64,000 nucleotides of DNA, taken from assembly GCA_051209155.1 (NCBI GenBank), contig JBPJGB010000003.1. One strand, 5' to 3'. Below are positions 34,256 through 42,461 of the stretch, in pieces. The DNA is from Actomonas sp051209155. GTDB taxonomy: Bacteria > Verrucomicrobiota > Verrucomicrobiia > Opitutales > Opitutaceae. A program made the position numbers and the translations under genes. How positions within the stretch are numbered: the stretch's first letter is position 1; the number at the start of each line of letters is the position of its first letter. A model generated the notes under the pieces. That model worked only from the letters and a program-made list of their open reading frames with translations, had not been told where the DNA came from and searched no databases.

Positions 34256-36205
34256 CTAGTCGTCGGCCTGGAGCGCCGCGACGACGGCGAAGTCTTCGAG
34301 CGTCGTGGTGTCGCCCTTCACTTCTTTGCCGGCGGCGATCTCCTTGAGGATGCGGCGCATGATCTTGCCGGAGCGAGTCTTGGGCAGACCGGCGGCGAAA
34401 CGCACGACGTCGGGCTTGGCGATCGCGCCGATCTCCTTGCCCACGTGGTTGCGCAGCTCGTCCTTGAGGTCGTCGCTCGCCTCGATACCGGCCTTGAGCG
34501 TCACAAAGACGACCAGCGACTGGCCCTTGAGTTCGTCGGGACGGCCGATGGCGGCGGCTTCGGCAACCTTCGGGTGGGCCACGAGCGCGCTCTCGACTTC
34601 CGCCGTGCCCAGGCGGTGGCCGGAGATGTTGAGCACGTCGTCGATGCGACCCACGATCCAAAAGTAACCGTCCTGGTCGGTGCGGGCGCCGTCACCGGTG
34701 AAATAAACGCCGGGGTATTCACTGAAGTAGGTCTGCTTGAAGCGCTCATCGTCGCCCCAGAGCGTGCGGAGCATCGACGGCCACGGTTTGGCGATGATGA
34801 GTTTACCACCGGAGCCCTTCGGCACCTCCTTGCCCTTTTCATCGACCACTTGCGGCAGCACACCGAAGAACGGCAGCGTCGCGGACCCCGGTTTGCAGGG
34901 TGTGACGCCCGGCAGCGGCGTGATCATGATCGAGCCGGTTTCGGTCTGCCACCAGGTGTCGACGATCGGGCACTTTTTTTTGCCGATCATGCGGTGATAC
35001 CACATCCAGGCCTCGGGGTTGATCGGCTCGCCGACCGAGCCGAGCAGGCGCAGGGACTTGAGGTGGTGGCTCAGCACGTAGTTGTCGCCCCAGCGCATAA
35101 ACGCGCGGATGGCGGTCGGCGCCGTATAGAAAATCGTGATACCGTGGCGGTCGATCATCTGCCAAAAGCGGTCCGGCCCCGGTTCATTCGGTGCGCCCTC
35201 GTAGAGAAAGACGGTGGCACCGTTGGAGAGCAGACCGTAGACGACGTAACTGTGGCCGGTGATCCAGCCGATGTCGGCCGAGCAGAAATAGAGGTCGTTC
35301 TCCTTGAGATCGAAAACGTATTTGGAAGAGAGCTTCGCACCGAGCAGGTATCCCGCGCTGGTGTGCAGCACGCCCTTGGGCTTTCCGGTCGAGCCGGAGG
35401 TGTAGAGGATGAAGAGCGGGTGCTCGGACGGGAAAGCCTTGGGTTTGTGGTCGTTCGGCGCGCCGAGCCAGGCATCGTGCCACCAGACGTCGCGACCGTC
35501 GCGCATCTTCACCTTGTTGCCGCAACGCTTGAGGACGAGGACCGTCTGAACGGACGGGGTCTTCTCCACGGCGGCATCGACGGTCTTCTTGAGCTCGACC
35601 ACCTTGCCACGGCGCCAGCCACCATCGGCGGTGATGACGAGTTTGGCGCCGCAGTCGTTGATGCGATCTTTGAGCGATTCGGAACTGAAACCGCCAAAGA
35701 CAACGGTGTGAATCGCCCCAACGCGGGCGCAGGCGAGCATGGCAAACACGGCCTCAGGCACCATCGGCATGTAGATGGCGACGCGATCGCCCTTACCGAT
35801 GCCCATGTTCTCGAAAACATGCGCGAGCCGCGCGGTGTGGAAATAGAGCTGTTTGTAGGTGACCGTGCGCACGTCGCCCGGCTCCCCCTCGAAAATGAGC
35901 GCCGCCTTGTTGGCCCGATCGGTCTCCAGGTGGCGGTCCACGCAGTTTTCGCAGACGTTCAAAGCCCCGCCGCCAAACCACTCCGCGTGGGGCGCCTGCC
36001 ACTTGAGGACCTTCTTAAATGGCCGACGCCAAACGAGTAAGTCCTTGGCCTGCTTCTCCCAGAACTTTTCTGGGGAGTTGACAGACTCCTTATAGAGTTT
36101 CTTATAGGCCGCCATGCTGCCAAGGTTGGCTTGGCGCGCAAATTCGGCCGATGGCTTGAATACCCGCTTCTCACGGGACACTGAGGTAATCGTTTGGTCC
36201 GTCAC
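34256..36205 (-). CDS. acs: Acetyl-CoA synthetase (acetate--CoA ligase)
   Basis: This gene encodes 649 residues, the usual size for Acs. Visible are the AMP-binding P-loop-like YTSGSTGKPKGV, WWQTETGS, the hinge region DDVLNISGHRLGTAEVE and the acetylation-site motif PKTRSGKIMRR with its catalytic lysine. The enzyme makes acetyl-CoA from acetate via acetyl-AMP and is cytoplasmic. The start is a GTG at 36205 (MTDQTITSVSREK). The C-terminal lysine motif suggests control by reversible acetylation, as known for Acs. Divergent rho starts 155 bases away, across a nested palindrome. Confidence 0.96.
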   Translation of the reverse strand: MTDQTITSVSREKRVFKPSAEFARQANLGSMAAYKKLYKESVNSPEKFWEKQAKDLLVWRRPFKKVLKWQAPHAEWFGGGALNVCENCVDRHLETDRANKAALIFEGEPGDVRTVTYKQLYFHTARLAHVFENMGIGKGDRVAIYMPMVPEAVFAMLACARVGAIHTVVFGGFSSESLKDRINDCGAKLVITADGGWRRGKVVELKKTVDAAVEKTPSVQTVLVLKRCGNKVKMRDGRDVWWHDAWLGAPNDHKPKAFPSEHPLFILYTSGSTGKPKGVLHTSAGYLLGAKLSSKYVFDLKENDLYFCSADIGWITGHSYVVYGLLSNGATVFLYEGAPNEPGPDRFWQMIDRHGITIFYTAPTAIRAFMRWGDNYVLSHHLKSLRLLGSVGEPINPEAWMWYHRMIGKKKCPIVDTWWQTETGSIMITPLPGVTPCKPGSATLPFFGVLPQVVDEKGKEVPKGSGGKLIIAKPWPSMLRTLWGDDERFKQTYFSEYPGVYFTGDGARTDQDGYFWIVGRIDDVLNISGHRLGTAEVESALVAHPKVAEAAAIGRPDELKGQSLVVFVTLKAGIEASDDLKDELRNHVGKEIGAIAKPDVVRFAAGLPKTRSGKIMRRILKEIAAGKEVKGDTTTLEDFAVVAALQADD

Positions 36206-36227
36206 GTTTTAGGATCGCTGTGGTTTG

Positions 36228-36276
36228 GGGATAACTAGACCCGCGGCGCTTTACAACCGGGGCCGCGAGTTATCCC
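36228..36276. repeat. Nested palindrome in the acs-rho intergenic space
   Basis: The outer 9-bp arms GGGATAACT (36228-36236) and AGTTATCCC (36268-36276) enclose inner 6-bp arms CGCGGC (36242-36247) and GCCGCG (36262-36267). It lies in the 155-base gap between divergent acs and rho. It could be an operator or a leader hairpin for either gene; nothing else in the gap is distinctive. Confidence 0.75.
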
Positions 36277-36360
36277 GCTGCCTGTATTGAGCGTCAAGCA
36301 CGTGCCGCGATTTTACCCTCTTGCCCGTGGTGGCTCCCGCCGCCCTCACCTCTCTACACT

Positions 36361-37554
36361 ATGGAAAACTCCACCGAAAACGCCGACCAAGCCGCCGAGG
36401 CTCAGGCCAGCAAATCCGCTGCCCCCGAAAAGGATGACAACCTCATCCAGGTCGAGGGCGTCCTCGACATCGACAAACAAAAGGGCGGCAACGGCACCCT
36501 GCTCGACCTCAAGCGTTTCGGTAAGCGTCGCCCCAGCGACGTCTTCGTGCCCAAGGAACTCATTCGCCGCTTCAAGTTGCGCCAAGGCAGCCTCATCGCC
36601 GGCACCGCCTTCCCGGCCGAGGGCCGCTTCCCGAACCCGAAGATGAAGTTCATTGAGTCGGTCGACGGGCTCAGCATCGAGGACCGCAAGGCCAAGTGGG
36701 ATTTCACCAATTTCACCACCCTCTCGCCGGACGAGAAACTGAAACTCGAAACCAAGGACGGCCGCATGACCTGCCGCGCCGTGGATCTCTTCTGCCCCGT
36801 CGGCAAGGGCACCCGCGGCCTCGTCGTCGCTCCGCCCCGCACCGGCAAGACGACCCTGCTGCGCGACATGGCGCAGGGTGTGATCGAAAACCACCCCGAG
36901 TGCCACGTCATGATCCTCCTGGTCGACGAGCGCCCCGAGGAAGTCACGGACTTCAAACGCTCCGTCACCGAGGCCGAGGTCTGGGCGTCCTCCAACGACG
37001 AGCAGGTCGGCAACCACATCCGCATCGCCGACATGGCCATCGAACGCGCCAAGCGCCTCGTCGAGTGCGGCAAACACGTCGTGCTCTTCCTCGACTCCCT
37101 CACCCGCCTCGCCCGCGCCCACAACACCCAGCGCAATTCCGGCCGCACCGGCTCCGGCGGTCTCGACGTGCGCGCCCTCGAAAAGCCCCGCCAACTTTTC
37201 GCCGCCGCCCGCAACACCGAGGAGGCCGGCTCGCTCACCATCGTGGCCTCCATTCTCGTCGAGACCGGCAGCCGCATGGACGACGTGATTTTCCAGGAGT
37301 TCAAAGGCACCGGCAACAGTGACCTCGTGCTCGACCGCAAATGCGCCGAAATGCGCATTTGGCCGGCGATCAACATCCAAGCCTCCGGCACCCGCAAGGA
37401 GGAGCTGCTCATCGACGCCGAGGACCTCGACAGCATTCACTTCTTCCGCCGCGCCCTCGTGCAGCAGAAGATCGAGGAAGCCACCGAGACCATGGTCTCA
37501 CGCCTGTCGAAGACCAAGAACAACGCTGAATTCCTGAAGCTCATCTCGCGCTGA
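36361..37554 (+). CDS. rho: Transcription termination factor Rho
   Basis: This gene encodes 397 residues. The first 30 are acidic and disordered. An OB-fold RNA-binding region precedes the ATPase core with P-loop VAPPRTGKTTL (157-166), the LLVDERPEEVTDF region, Walker B VVLFLDSLTR (241-250), the Q-loop region and FQEFKGTGN (R-loop). Length is close to E. coli Rho (419) with a slightly reduced N-terminus. The hexamer binds C-rich RNA and terminates transcription. A rho-independent terminator follows the gene. No ribosome-binding site is obvious before the ATG at 36361. Confidence 0.96.
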   Translation: MENSTENADQAAEAQASKSAAPEKDDNLIQVEGVLDIDKQKGGNGTLLDLKRFGKRRPSDVFVPKELIRRFKLRQGSLIAGTAFPAEGRFPNPKMKFIESVDGLSIEDRKAKWDFTNFTTLSPDEKLKLETKDGRMTCRAVDLFCPVGKGTRGLVVAPPRTGKTTLLRDMAQGVIENHPECHVMILLVDERPEEVTDFKRSVTEAEVWASSNDEQVGNHIRIADMAIERAKRLVECGKHVVLFLDSLTRLARAHNTQRNSGRTGSGGLDVRALEKPRQLFAAARNTEEAGSLTIVASILVETGSRMDDVIFQEFKGTGNSDLVLDRKCAEMRIWPAINIQASGTRKEELLIDAEDLDSIHFFRRALVQQKIEEATETMVSRLSKTKNNAEFLKLISR

Positions 37555-37585
37555 GGCTCAGAGCCGTTGCCAAACCCTCTCCACG

Positions 37586-37615
37586 ACGCCGGGCCCGCGC
37601 CCGGCGTTCTTTTTT
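37586..37615 (+). terminator. Intrinsic terminator of rho
   Basis: ACGCCGGG (37586-37593) pairs perfectly with CCCGGCGT (37600-37607) around a 6-nt loop, followed by TTCTTTTTTG. It is 32 bases after the rho stop codon and reads on the plus strand. Confidence 0.92.
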
Positions 37616-37732
37616 GCCCCCAAATCCACCGCATCGGTTTTCCCACTTGCGCAGCGTCGGAAAACCCTGAACAAACTTCCTTTCCGCCCGACGCCGGCGC
37701 GTCGCGCGGGTCCACGCCGCAACCCGTTCCGT

Positions 37733-39490
37733 ATGCATAGTTTCTCCGAGCAATGCCTCGACATGGCCCGCTCCATTCTGGGCCACAATCTCGACTCCAT
37801 TCAGCCTGACGGCACCATTTCGCCCGTAGACGGCGAGACCTCCCGCGCCGACGAGCCCGGCCACGCCGCCCTTGCCCTCGGTGAATATTACCGCGCAACG
37901 GGTGAAACAACCCTGGATGGCTACGATCTCGTCGACTTGGCTGCTCGCACCATCACCGCGCAGATGTTCACGGAGCCGGCGGCCGAGAACGGCCTCGCCT
38001 ACGCTTCGCTCGGCCTCCTCTGTTTCGGTCCGTCCAAAGAGCGCAATCCGGTCTGGGAACGCCTCGTGCCGGAGACTCAGGAGCGTATCGACAAGGCCCT
38101 GCTCCACCGTTCGGACTACGACAACCACTGGCAGGCCTTCAACGTGGCCAAGGCCGTGGCCCGCTTCTCCTTCGGTCTGTCCAAAAAGGACGAGACCTCC
38201 CGCCTCATCGAACGCTTCGTCGATCGCGTCAATCAAACCAGCTCCAATGGTTTCGTGGACGACGCCGTCGATGGCATCGGCGGCAACTTCAATCTCTACG
38301 GCGTCATGTCCCTCGTGTTCATGCGCTCCTCCCTGCAGCTCCACGCCAACAGCGGCGTGCGTGACCGCAAGCTGCCCACCCTGCGCACCTACGCCGAGAA
38401 ATACATCAAGATGATGCCGGACCTCGTCCGTGCCGATGGTCTCGGTTGGGCCTTTGGCCGCGCCGCCGGCGCCTACGGCCAGATGCACTGCATCTCGCTG
38501 CTGCTGCAGGGCCTGCGCGACGGCTGGATCGCCGACGATCAAAAGCCGAAATATTACGACGTCCTGCGCCGCCTCTTCCTGTTTTTCTACCAGACCTACC
38601 TGGATCAGGAACACGGCTTCCTCGACGTCCGCGACGCCGAGCGCACCGCCTACGCCGCGCACACCACCCGCATGGCCAATTTCGACGCCGCGCGCTACCT
38701 TTGCCAATGGTCACGCCTCGCCAAGGCCGTGCAGATGCCCGGCGGCGCCACCAAGGTCGAGCCGGCCCGCACCACCGGCCGTTTTGTTATCTTCGACAAG
38801 TCCAACCGCAAGGAACAGGGCGTGTTCCTCTACCGCGACGCCGGCAGTGGTCTGCACTTCCAAATCCCGCTCATCGCCGCCGGCGGTGCGCCGACTTCGG
38901 ACACTCTGCCCTTCCCGCACAGCCCCGGTATCTTCGATTGGCCCAACAACGTGTATGCGCCGATCATGGTCCCCGAGCTGACCTTCGGCGACAAGGTCAC
39001 CGTGCCGGCCTACTACGGCCGCAATTGCGTCACCGGCCTGGGACTGCGCCGCAGCTTCTTCTTCCGCTACGACCAGCCGGAGCTCATCACCACCGAACAG
39101 GAGATCCTCAAGGGCATCGGTTCGGTCAAGGTGCAGTGGAACTTCGCCGGCCCGCAGATCAGCGCCGAGTTCGCCTACACCGTGAAGCAGCAGATCCAAC
39201 TCGATCGCTTCCGCTTCATGCTGGCGATCGCCGCGCCTCACTCCCGCTACCACGTGGGTGGTTCCCTTGCGCTCGGTGCCGAAGGCCATCGCTGCACGGT
39301 CACCAAGGACGACTTCCAAGGCGTCTGGCAGGAAACCGAGGTCGTCACCAACGACCCGACCTACCGCACGAACTACGGCAAGGTGCATTATCTCCAGACC
39401 CTCGAGCGCGATCACCCGCTGATCATGCGTCCGGGCAACGTCTACCGCATCTCCGTCAGCTACGAGCCGGATATCACGGAAATCGAATGA
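37733..39490 (+). CDS. Cytoplasmic protein resembling toroid-fold glycoside hydrolase/lyase (unknown function)
   Basis: This gene encodes 585 residues, with no signal peptide. The first 330 residues are rich in helices with motifs such as HAALALGEYYRATGE, GLGWAFGRAAGAYGQMHCISLLLQ and FLDVRDAERTAYAAHTTRMANFDAARYLC. The last 230 are beta-rich. The alternation of paired helices followed by a beta-sandwich recalls alpha/alpha-toroid glycoside hydrolases, polysaccharide lyases or DUF2264-type proteins. No catalytic residues can be assigned by eye. It stands between rho (with its own terminator) and hisF. It may degrade internal or imported oligosaccharides. The ATG at 37733 is used. Confidence 0.55.
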   Translation: MHSFSEQCLDMARSILGHNLDSIQPDGTISPVDGETSRADEPGHAALALGEYYRATGETTLDGYDLVDLAARTITAQMFTEPAAENGLAYASLGLLCFGPSKERNPVWERLVPETQERIDKALLHRSDYDNHWQAFNVAKAVARFSFGLSKKDETSRLIERFVDRVNQTSSNGFVDDAVDGIGGNFNLYGVMSLVFMRSSLQLHANSGVRDRKLPTLRTYAEKYIKMMPDLVRADGLGWAFGRAAGAYGQMHCISLLLQGLRDGWIADDQKPKYYDVLRRLFLFFYQTYLDQEHGFLDVRDAERTAYAAHTTRMANFDAARYLCQWSRLAKAVQMPGGATKVEPARTTGRFVIFDKSNRKEQGVFLYRDAGSGLHFQIPLIAAGGAPTSDTLPFPHSPGIFDWPNNVYAPIMVPELTFGDKVTVPAYYGRNCVTGLGLRRSFFFRYDQPELITTEQEILKGIGSVKVQWNFAGPQISAEFAYTVKQQIQLDRFRFMLAIAAPHSRYHVGGSLALGAEGHRCTVTKDDFQGVWQETEVVTNDPTYRTNYGKVHYLQTLERDHPLIMRPGNVYRISVSYEPDITEIE

Positions 39491-39566
39491 TGTAAGATGT
39501 CAGATGTAGGAGGGAAGATGTCAGGCTGACTCCACCTCTTACCCCGCACATCCCACATCATCCATG
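39488..39566. repeat. Inverted word-repeat between the toroid-like gene and hisF
   Basis: The left part repeats GATGT and its variants (GATGTAAGATGTCAGATGTA). The right part (39551-39566) carries the reverse words ACATCCCACATCATCC. The two halves can pair imperfectly. It fills the 81-base gap. The style matches the elements at 169-248 and 40351-40516. Confidence 0.55.
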
Positions 39567-39571
39567 TCCCC

Positions 39572-40333
39572 ATGCTCGCTCGCCGCATCATTCCCTGCCT
39601 CGACGTGACCAACGGCCGCGTGGTCAAGGGCGTGAAATTTCAGGAGCTGCGCGATGCCGGTGATCCGGTCGAGTGCGCCAAGGCCTACGATGCCCAGGGC
39701 GCGGACGAACTCGTCTTCCTCGACATCACCGCGTCCAGCGATGGTCGCTCCATCATGCATGACGTGGTGGCCGCGACCGCCGAGCAGTGTTTCATGCCGC
39801 TGACGGTGGGCGGCGGACTCCGCACCGTGGCCGATATCGAGGCCATGCTCAAATCGGGTGCCGACAAAGTCTCGCTCAACACGGCCGCGATCAAGGATCC
39901 CGAGCTCATTCGCGCCGCCTCCGAACGTTTCGGCGCGCAGTGCATCGTCGTCGCGATCGACGCCAAGCGGGAACCCGACGGCAAGTCCTGGCGCGTCTAC
40001 ACTCACGGCGGCCGTAATCCGACCGAACTCGACGCCGTGGCCTGGGCCAAGCAGGCGGTCGATCTCGGTGCCGGTGAGATCCTGCTCACCAGCATGGACT
40101 GCGACGGCATGAAAACCGGCTACGACGTCGCCCTCACCCGCACCATCAGCGACGCCGTCAGCGTGCCGGTCATCGCCAGCGGCGGCGCCGGCGAACTCCC
40201 CCACTTTGCCGAAGCCCTCGACGCCGGCCGGGCCAGCGCCGTGCTCGCCGCCAGCCTGTTCCACTTCGGCGAACTCACCGTGCCGCAGGTGAAGGACTAC
40301 CTCGCCGAGCACAAGGTGCCGGTGCGCCGGTAG
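39572..40333 (+). CDS. hisF: Imidazole glycerol phosphate synthase subunit HisF
   Basis: This gene encodes 253 residues, the normal HisF size. LARRIIPCLDVTNGRVVKG at the N-terminus, the LDITAS catalytic aspartate segment, GGGLRTV, DKVSLNTAAI, LLTSMDCDG(M)KTGYD and VIASGGAG are all present. HisF with HisH forms the complex that makes IGP and AICAR in histidine synthesis. HisH is not in the window. Catalytic aspartates corresponding to Asp11 and Asp130 appear intact. It is flanked on both sides by inverted-word elements. Confidence 0.96.
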   Translation: MLARRIIPCLDVTNGRVVKGVKFQELRDAGDPVECAKAYDAQGADELVFLDITASSDGRSIMHDVVAATAEQCFMPLTVGGGLRTVADIEAMLKSGADKVSLNTAAIKDPELIRAASERFGAQCIVVAIDAKREPDGKSWRVYTHGGRNPTELDAVAWAKQAVDLGAGEILLTSMDCDGMKTGYDVALTRTISDAVSVPVIASGGAGELPHFAEALDAGRASAVLAASLFHFGELTVPQVKDYLAEHKVPVRR

Positions 40334-40350
40334 GCCCCGACAAAACGAGG

Positions 40351-40516
40351 TTTCACAGGAGGTAACGGAGGGCAAAAGAGCCACTCCGCTGCGACCTCTT
40401 TACCGAAGGCAACGAAGAGAACGAAGGGTGTCTGTATCCAAACCTTCGCTACCTTCGTTGCCTTCTTTAAAATAAACGCGTCCTGCCTGCTCAGTTTTTC
40501 TCTGTTACCGCCTGTA
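40351..40516. repeat. Doubly nested inverted-word element between hisF and cysI
   Basis: The outer arms (40351-40380 and about 40490-40518) are partly complementary around ACAGGxGGTAACxGAG. The inner arms (40400-40428 and 40443-40471) share GAAGGCAACGAAG and its reverse CTTCGTTGCCTTC. The words recur at about 9-nt intervals, for example ACCGAAGGC, AACGAAGAG, AACGAAGGG. No coding frame of note. The cysI terminator lies directly after it. The design matches the 169-248 element. Confidence 0.75.
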
Positions 40517-40521
40517 AAAAC

Positions 40522-40547
40522 AAAAAGAGCCGGCGCACGGCCGGCTC
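40522..40547 (-). terminator. Intrinsic terminator of cysI
   Basis: On the minus strand a GAGCCGG/CCGGCTC stem (40547-40541 with 40533-40527) is followed by UUUUU (40526-40522). It is 30 bases past the stop of the sulfite reductase gene. Confidence 0.9.
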
Positions 40548-40577
40548 CTCCTTGCCAGGGGCTCTGGAAGTTCTCGC

Positions 40578-42287
40578 TTACGCTTCGCCACCGACGGCGT
40601 GGATAGTGGCGTCGGCCGGGAGAATCACCCGGTCGCAGAAGTCGCCGAACTCCTCCCCCTCCGCCCGCTCCTTCGCGTAACGGTTGATGATGGGCGTGAG
40701 CAATTCGATCGACTCATCAATCGTGACCCGCGGCGCGAGCATGCGGTTGAGGCGGGTGCCGTTGTATTTCGCGCCGATGTAGAGCGCGTATTTGCCCGGG
40801 CCTTTACCGACGAAACCGATCTCAGCGAGATACGGTCGACCGCAGCCATTGGGGCAACCCGTCATGCGCAGGCTGATGGCATCGCTGGCCAAACCAGCCG
40901 CCTCGAAGATCGCTTCGAACTTTTCGAGCACCTCCGGCAGCACGCGTTCACTTTCAGCCAGCGCCAGACCGCAGGTCGGCAGGGCCACGCAGGACAACGC
41001 GTTGAGGCGCAGCGGCGAACGCTCGTTCTCCTTGTCGAGACCATGCTTGGCGAGAATCGCTTCGATCGCGTCTTTCTGATCGGCGGTGACCCCGGAAATC
41101 GTGACGTTCTGCGACGGCGTGAGACGGAAATCGCCGGTGTGAACCTGAGCCACTTCACGCAGCGCGGTCTTCATCTTCCAACCGTCCTTGTCGATGATGC
41201 GGCCGCTCAGCAGGTGCAGACCATAGAACCAGGTGCCATCGGCGCATTCGTGCCAGCCGTGCGGGTCCTGAATCGTGGTAAACTTGATTTCGCGGGCCGG
41301 CGCAAAGGTGATGCCGGAACGCTTTTCCACCTCGGCCTTGAACCGGTCCAAGCCCATGTCCTCGATGGTGTATTTGAGGCGGGCATGTTTGCGGTTCGTC
41401 CGGTCGCCGTTGTCGCGCTGGGTCGTCATGACCGCTTCGCCAATGGCGTTGACTTGATCGGCGCTGATGTAGCCGAGGGTGTCAGCCAGACGCGGATAGG
41501 TCTCCACGTTGCCATGGCTCATGCCAAGGCCGCCGCCGGCGGTGACGTTGTAGCCGACGAGCTCACCGTTTTCGACAATGCCGATGAAGCCGAGGTCCTG
41601 CGAGTAGACGTCGACGTCGTTGGACGGCGGGATGGCGAAACCGATCTTAAATTTGCGCGGCAGGTAGGTCGCGCCGTAGAGCGGTTCGACCTCGGGCTCA
41701 CTGCCGGCGACCTTTTCCTCGTCGAGCCAGATCTCGTGATAGGCGCGCGTGCTCGGCAGGAGATGCTCGGAGATCCCCTTGGCGTGATCATACATGGCGG
41801 CGTGGGCCGCGCTGCGCTCGGGATTGGGCGGAGCCATGACGTTGCGGTTCACGTCGCCGCAGGCGGCGATCGAATCGAGCAACACTTCGTGCATGCCCTG
41901 CACGAGCGGCTTCACGTTGCCCTTCAGCAAGCCGTGAAACTGGAAGGTCTGGCGCGTGGTGAGGCGCAGCGAACCGTTGGCCCGCTCGTCGGCGAGGCGG
42001 TCGAGCACGAGCCATTGCTCCGGCGTGCAACGGCCGCCGGGCAGACGCACCCGCAGCATGAAGGAGAACGCCTTCTCCAACTTGGCCTTCCGCCGTTCGC
42101 TTCGCAGGTCACGATCATCCTGCAGGTAGAGACCGTGGAATTTCGTAAGCTGTTGATTGTCCTCGGAAATCGCGCCAGTGGAATCATCCAGCAATTCCTC
42201 GGCGATGGTCCCGCGCAGGAAATTGGAGGCCGTTTTGATGCCTTCGTTGGCGGCCAGTGGCTTGGGGGCGTCTTGATCGTTGCTCAT
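40578..42287 (-). CDS. cysI: Sulfite reductase hemoprotein subunit
   Basis: This gene encodes 569 residues. The siroheme/4Fe-4S ligands are visible as CVALPTCGLA (C-x5-C) and GCPNGCGR (C-x3-C). Earlier segments such as LRLTTRQTFQFHGLLK and VNRNVMAPPNPE, plus GGGLGMSHG, fit the nitrite/sulfite reductase family. Cytoplasmic; it reduces sulfite to sulfide for cysteine synthesis, and the same family includes nitrite reductases, but the length and the CALPTCGLALAESER segment favour CysI. No cysJ is nearby, so the electron donor is unknown. The terminator follows. ATG at 42287. Confidence 0.92.
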   Translation of the reverse strand: MSNDQDAPKPLAANEGIKTASNFLRGTIAEELLDDSTGAISEDNQQLTKFHGLYLQDDRDLRSERRKAKLEKAFSFMLRVRLPGGRCTPEQWLVLDRLADERANGSLRLTTRQTFQFHGLLKGNVKPLVQGMHEVLLDSIAACGDVNRNVMAPPNPERSAAHAAMYDHAKGISEHLLPSTRAYHEIWLDEEKVAGSEPEVEPLYGATYLPRKFKIGFAIPPSNDVDVYSQDLGFIGIVENGELVGYNVTAGGGLGMSHGNVETYPRLADTLGYISADQVNAIGEAVMTTQRDNGDRTNRKHARLKYTIEDMGLDRFKAEVEKRSGITFAPAREIKFTTIQDPHGWHECADGTWFYGLHLLSGRIIDKDGWKMKTALREVAQVHTGDFRLTPSQNVTISGVTADQKDAIEAILAKHGLDKENERSPLRLNALSCVALPTCGLALAESERVLPEVLEKFEAIFEAAGLASDAISLRMTGCPNGCGRPYLAEIGFVGKGPGKYALYIGAKYNGTRLNRMLAPRVTIDESIELLTPIINRYAKERAEGEEFGDFCDRVILPADATIHAVGGEA

Positions 42288-42336
42288 GAGCGAACGGTGA
42301 ACTTGCGCCGTCGATGGCTGACCAGCAAGCGGTTTT

Positions 42337-42370
42337 TAGTAATTAAGGTAAGTTAGTAAGGTTATGTAGG
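42337..42370. repeat. AT-rich word-repeat tract
   Basis: This tract is made of short variants of TAAGGTAAGT and AAGGTTATG (TAGTAATTAAGG, TAAGTTAGT, AAGGTTATG). It lies between cysI and the ahcY terminator and is much more AT-rich than its surroundings. No inverted partner is seen here. It may belong to the same class of intergenic tracts as those around hisF, or contain the cysI promoter. Confidence 0.4.
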
Positions 42371-42394
42371 TTTCAGCCCTCTCCCACCCGCCGC

Positions 42395-42429
42395 AAAACA
42401 AAACCGGCGCTCCCTTACGGGAACGCCGG
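42395..42429 (-). terminator. Intrinsic terminator of ahcY
   Basis: On the minus strand CCGGCGTTCCC (42429-42419) pairs with GGGAGCGCCGG (42414-42404), one mismatch, loop GTAA, followed by UUUUGUUUU (42403-42395). It is 32 bases after the ahcY stop. Confidence 0.92.
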
Positions 42430-42461
42430 CTTGAAAAGATAGAGCGAATCGGTGGCCGCGC

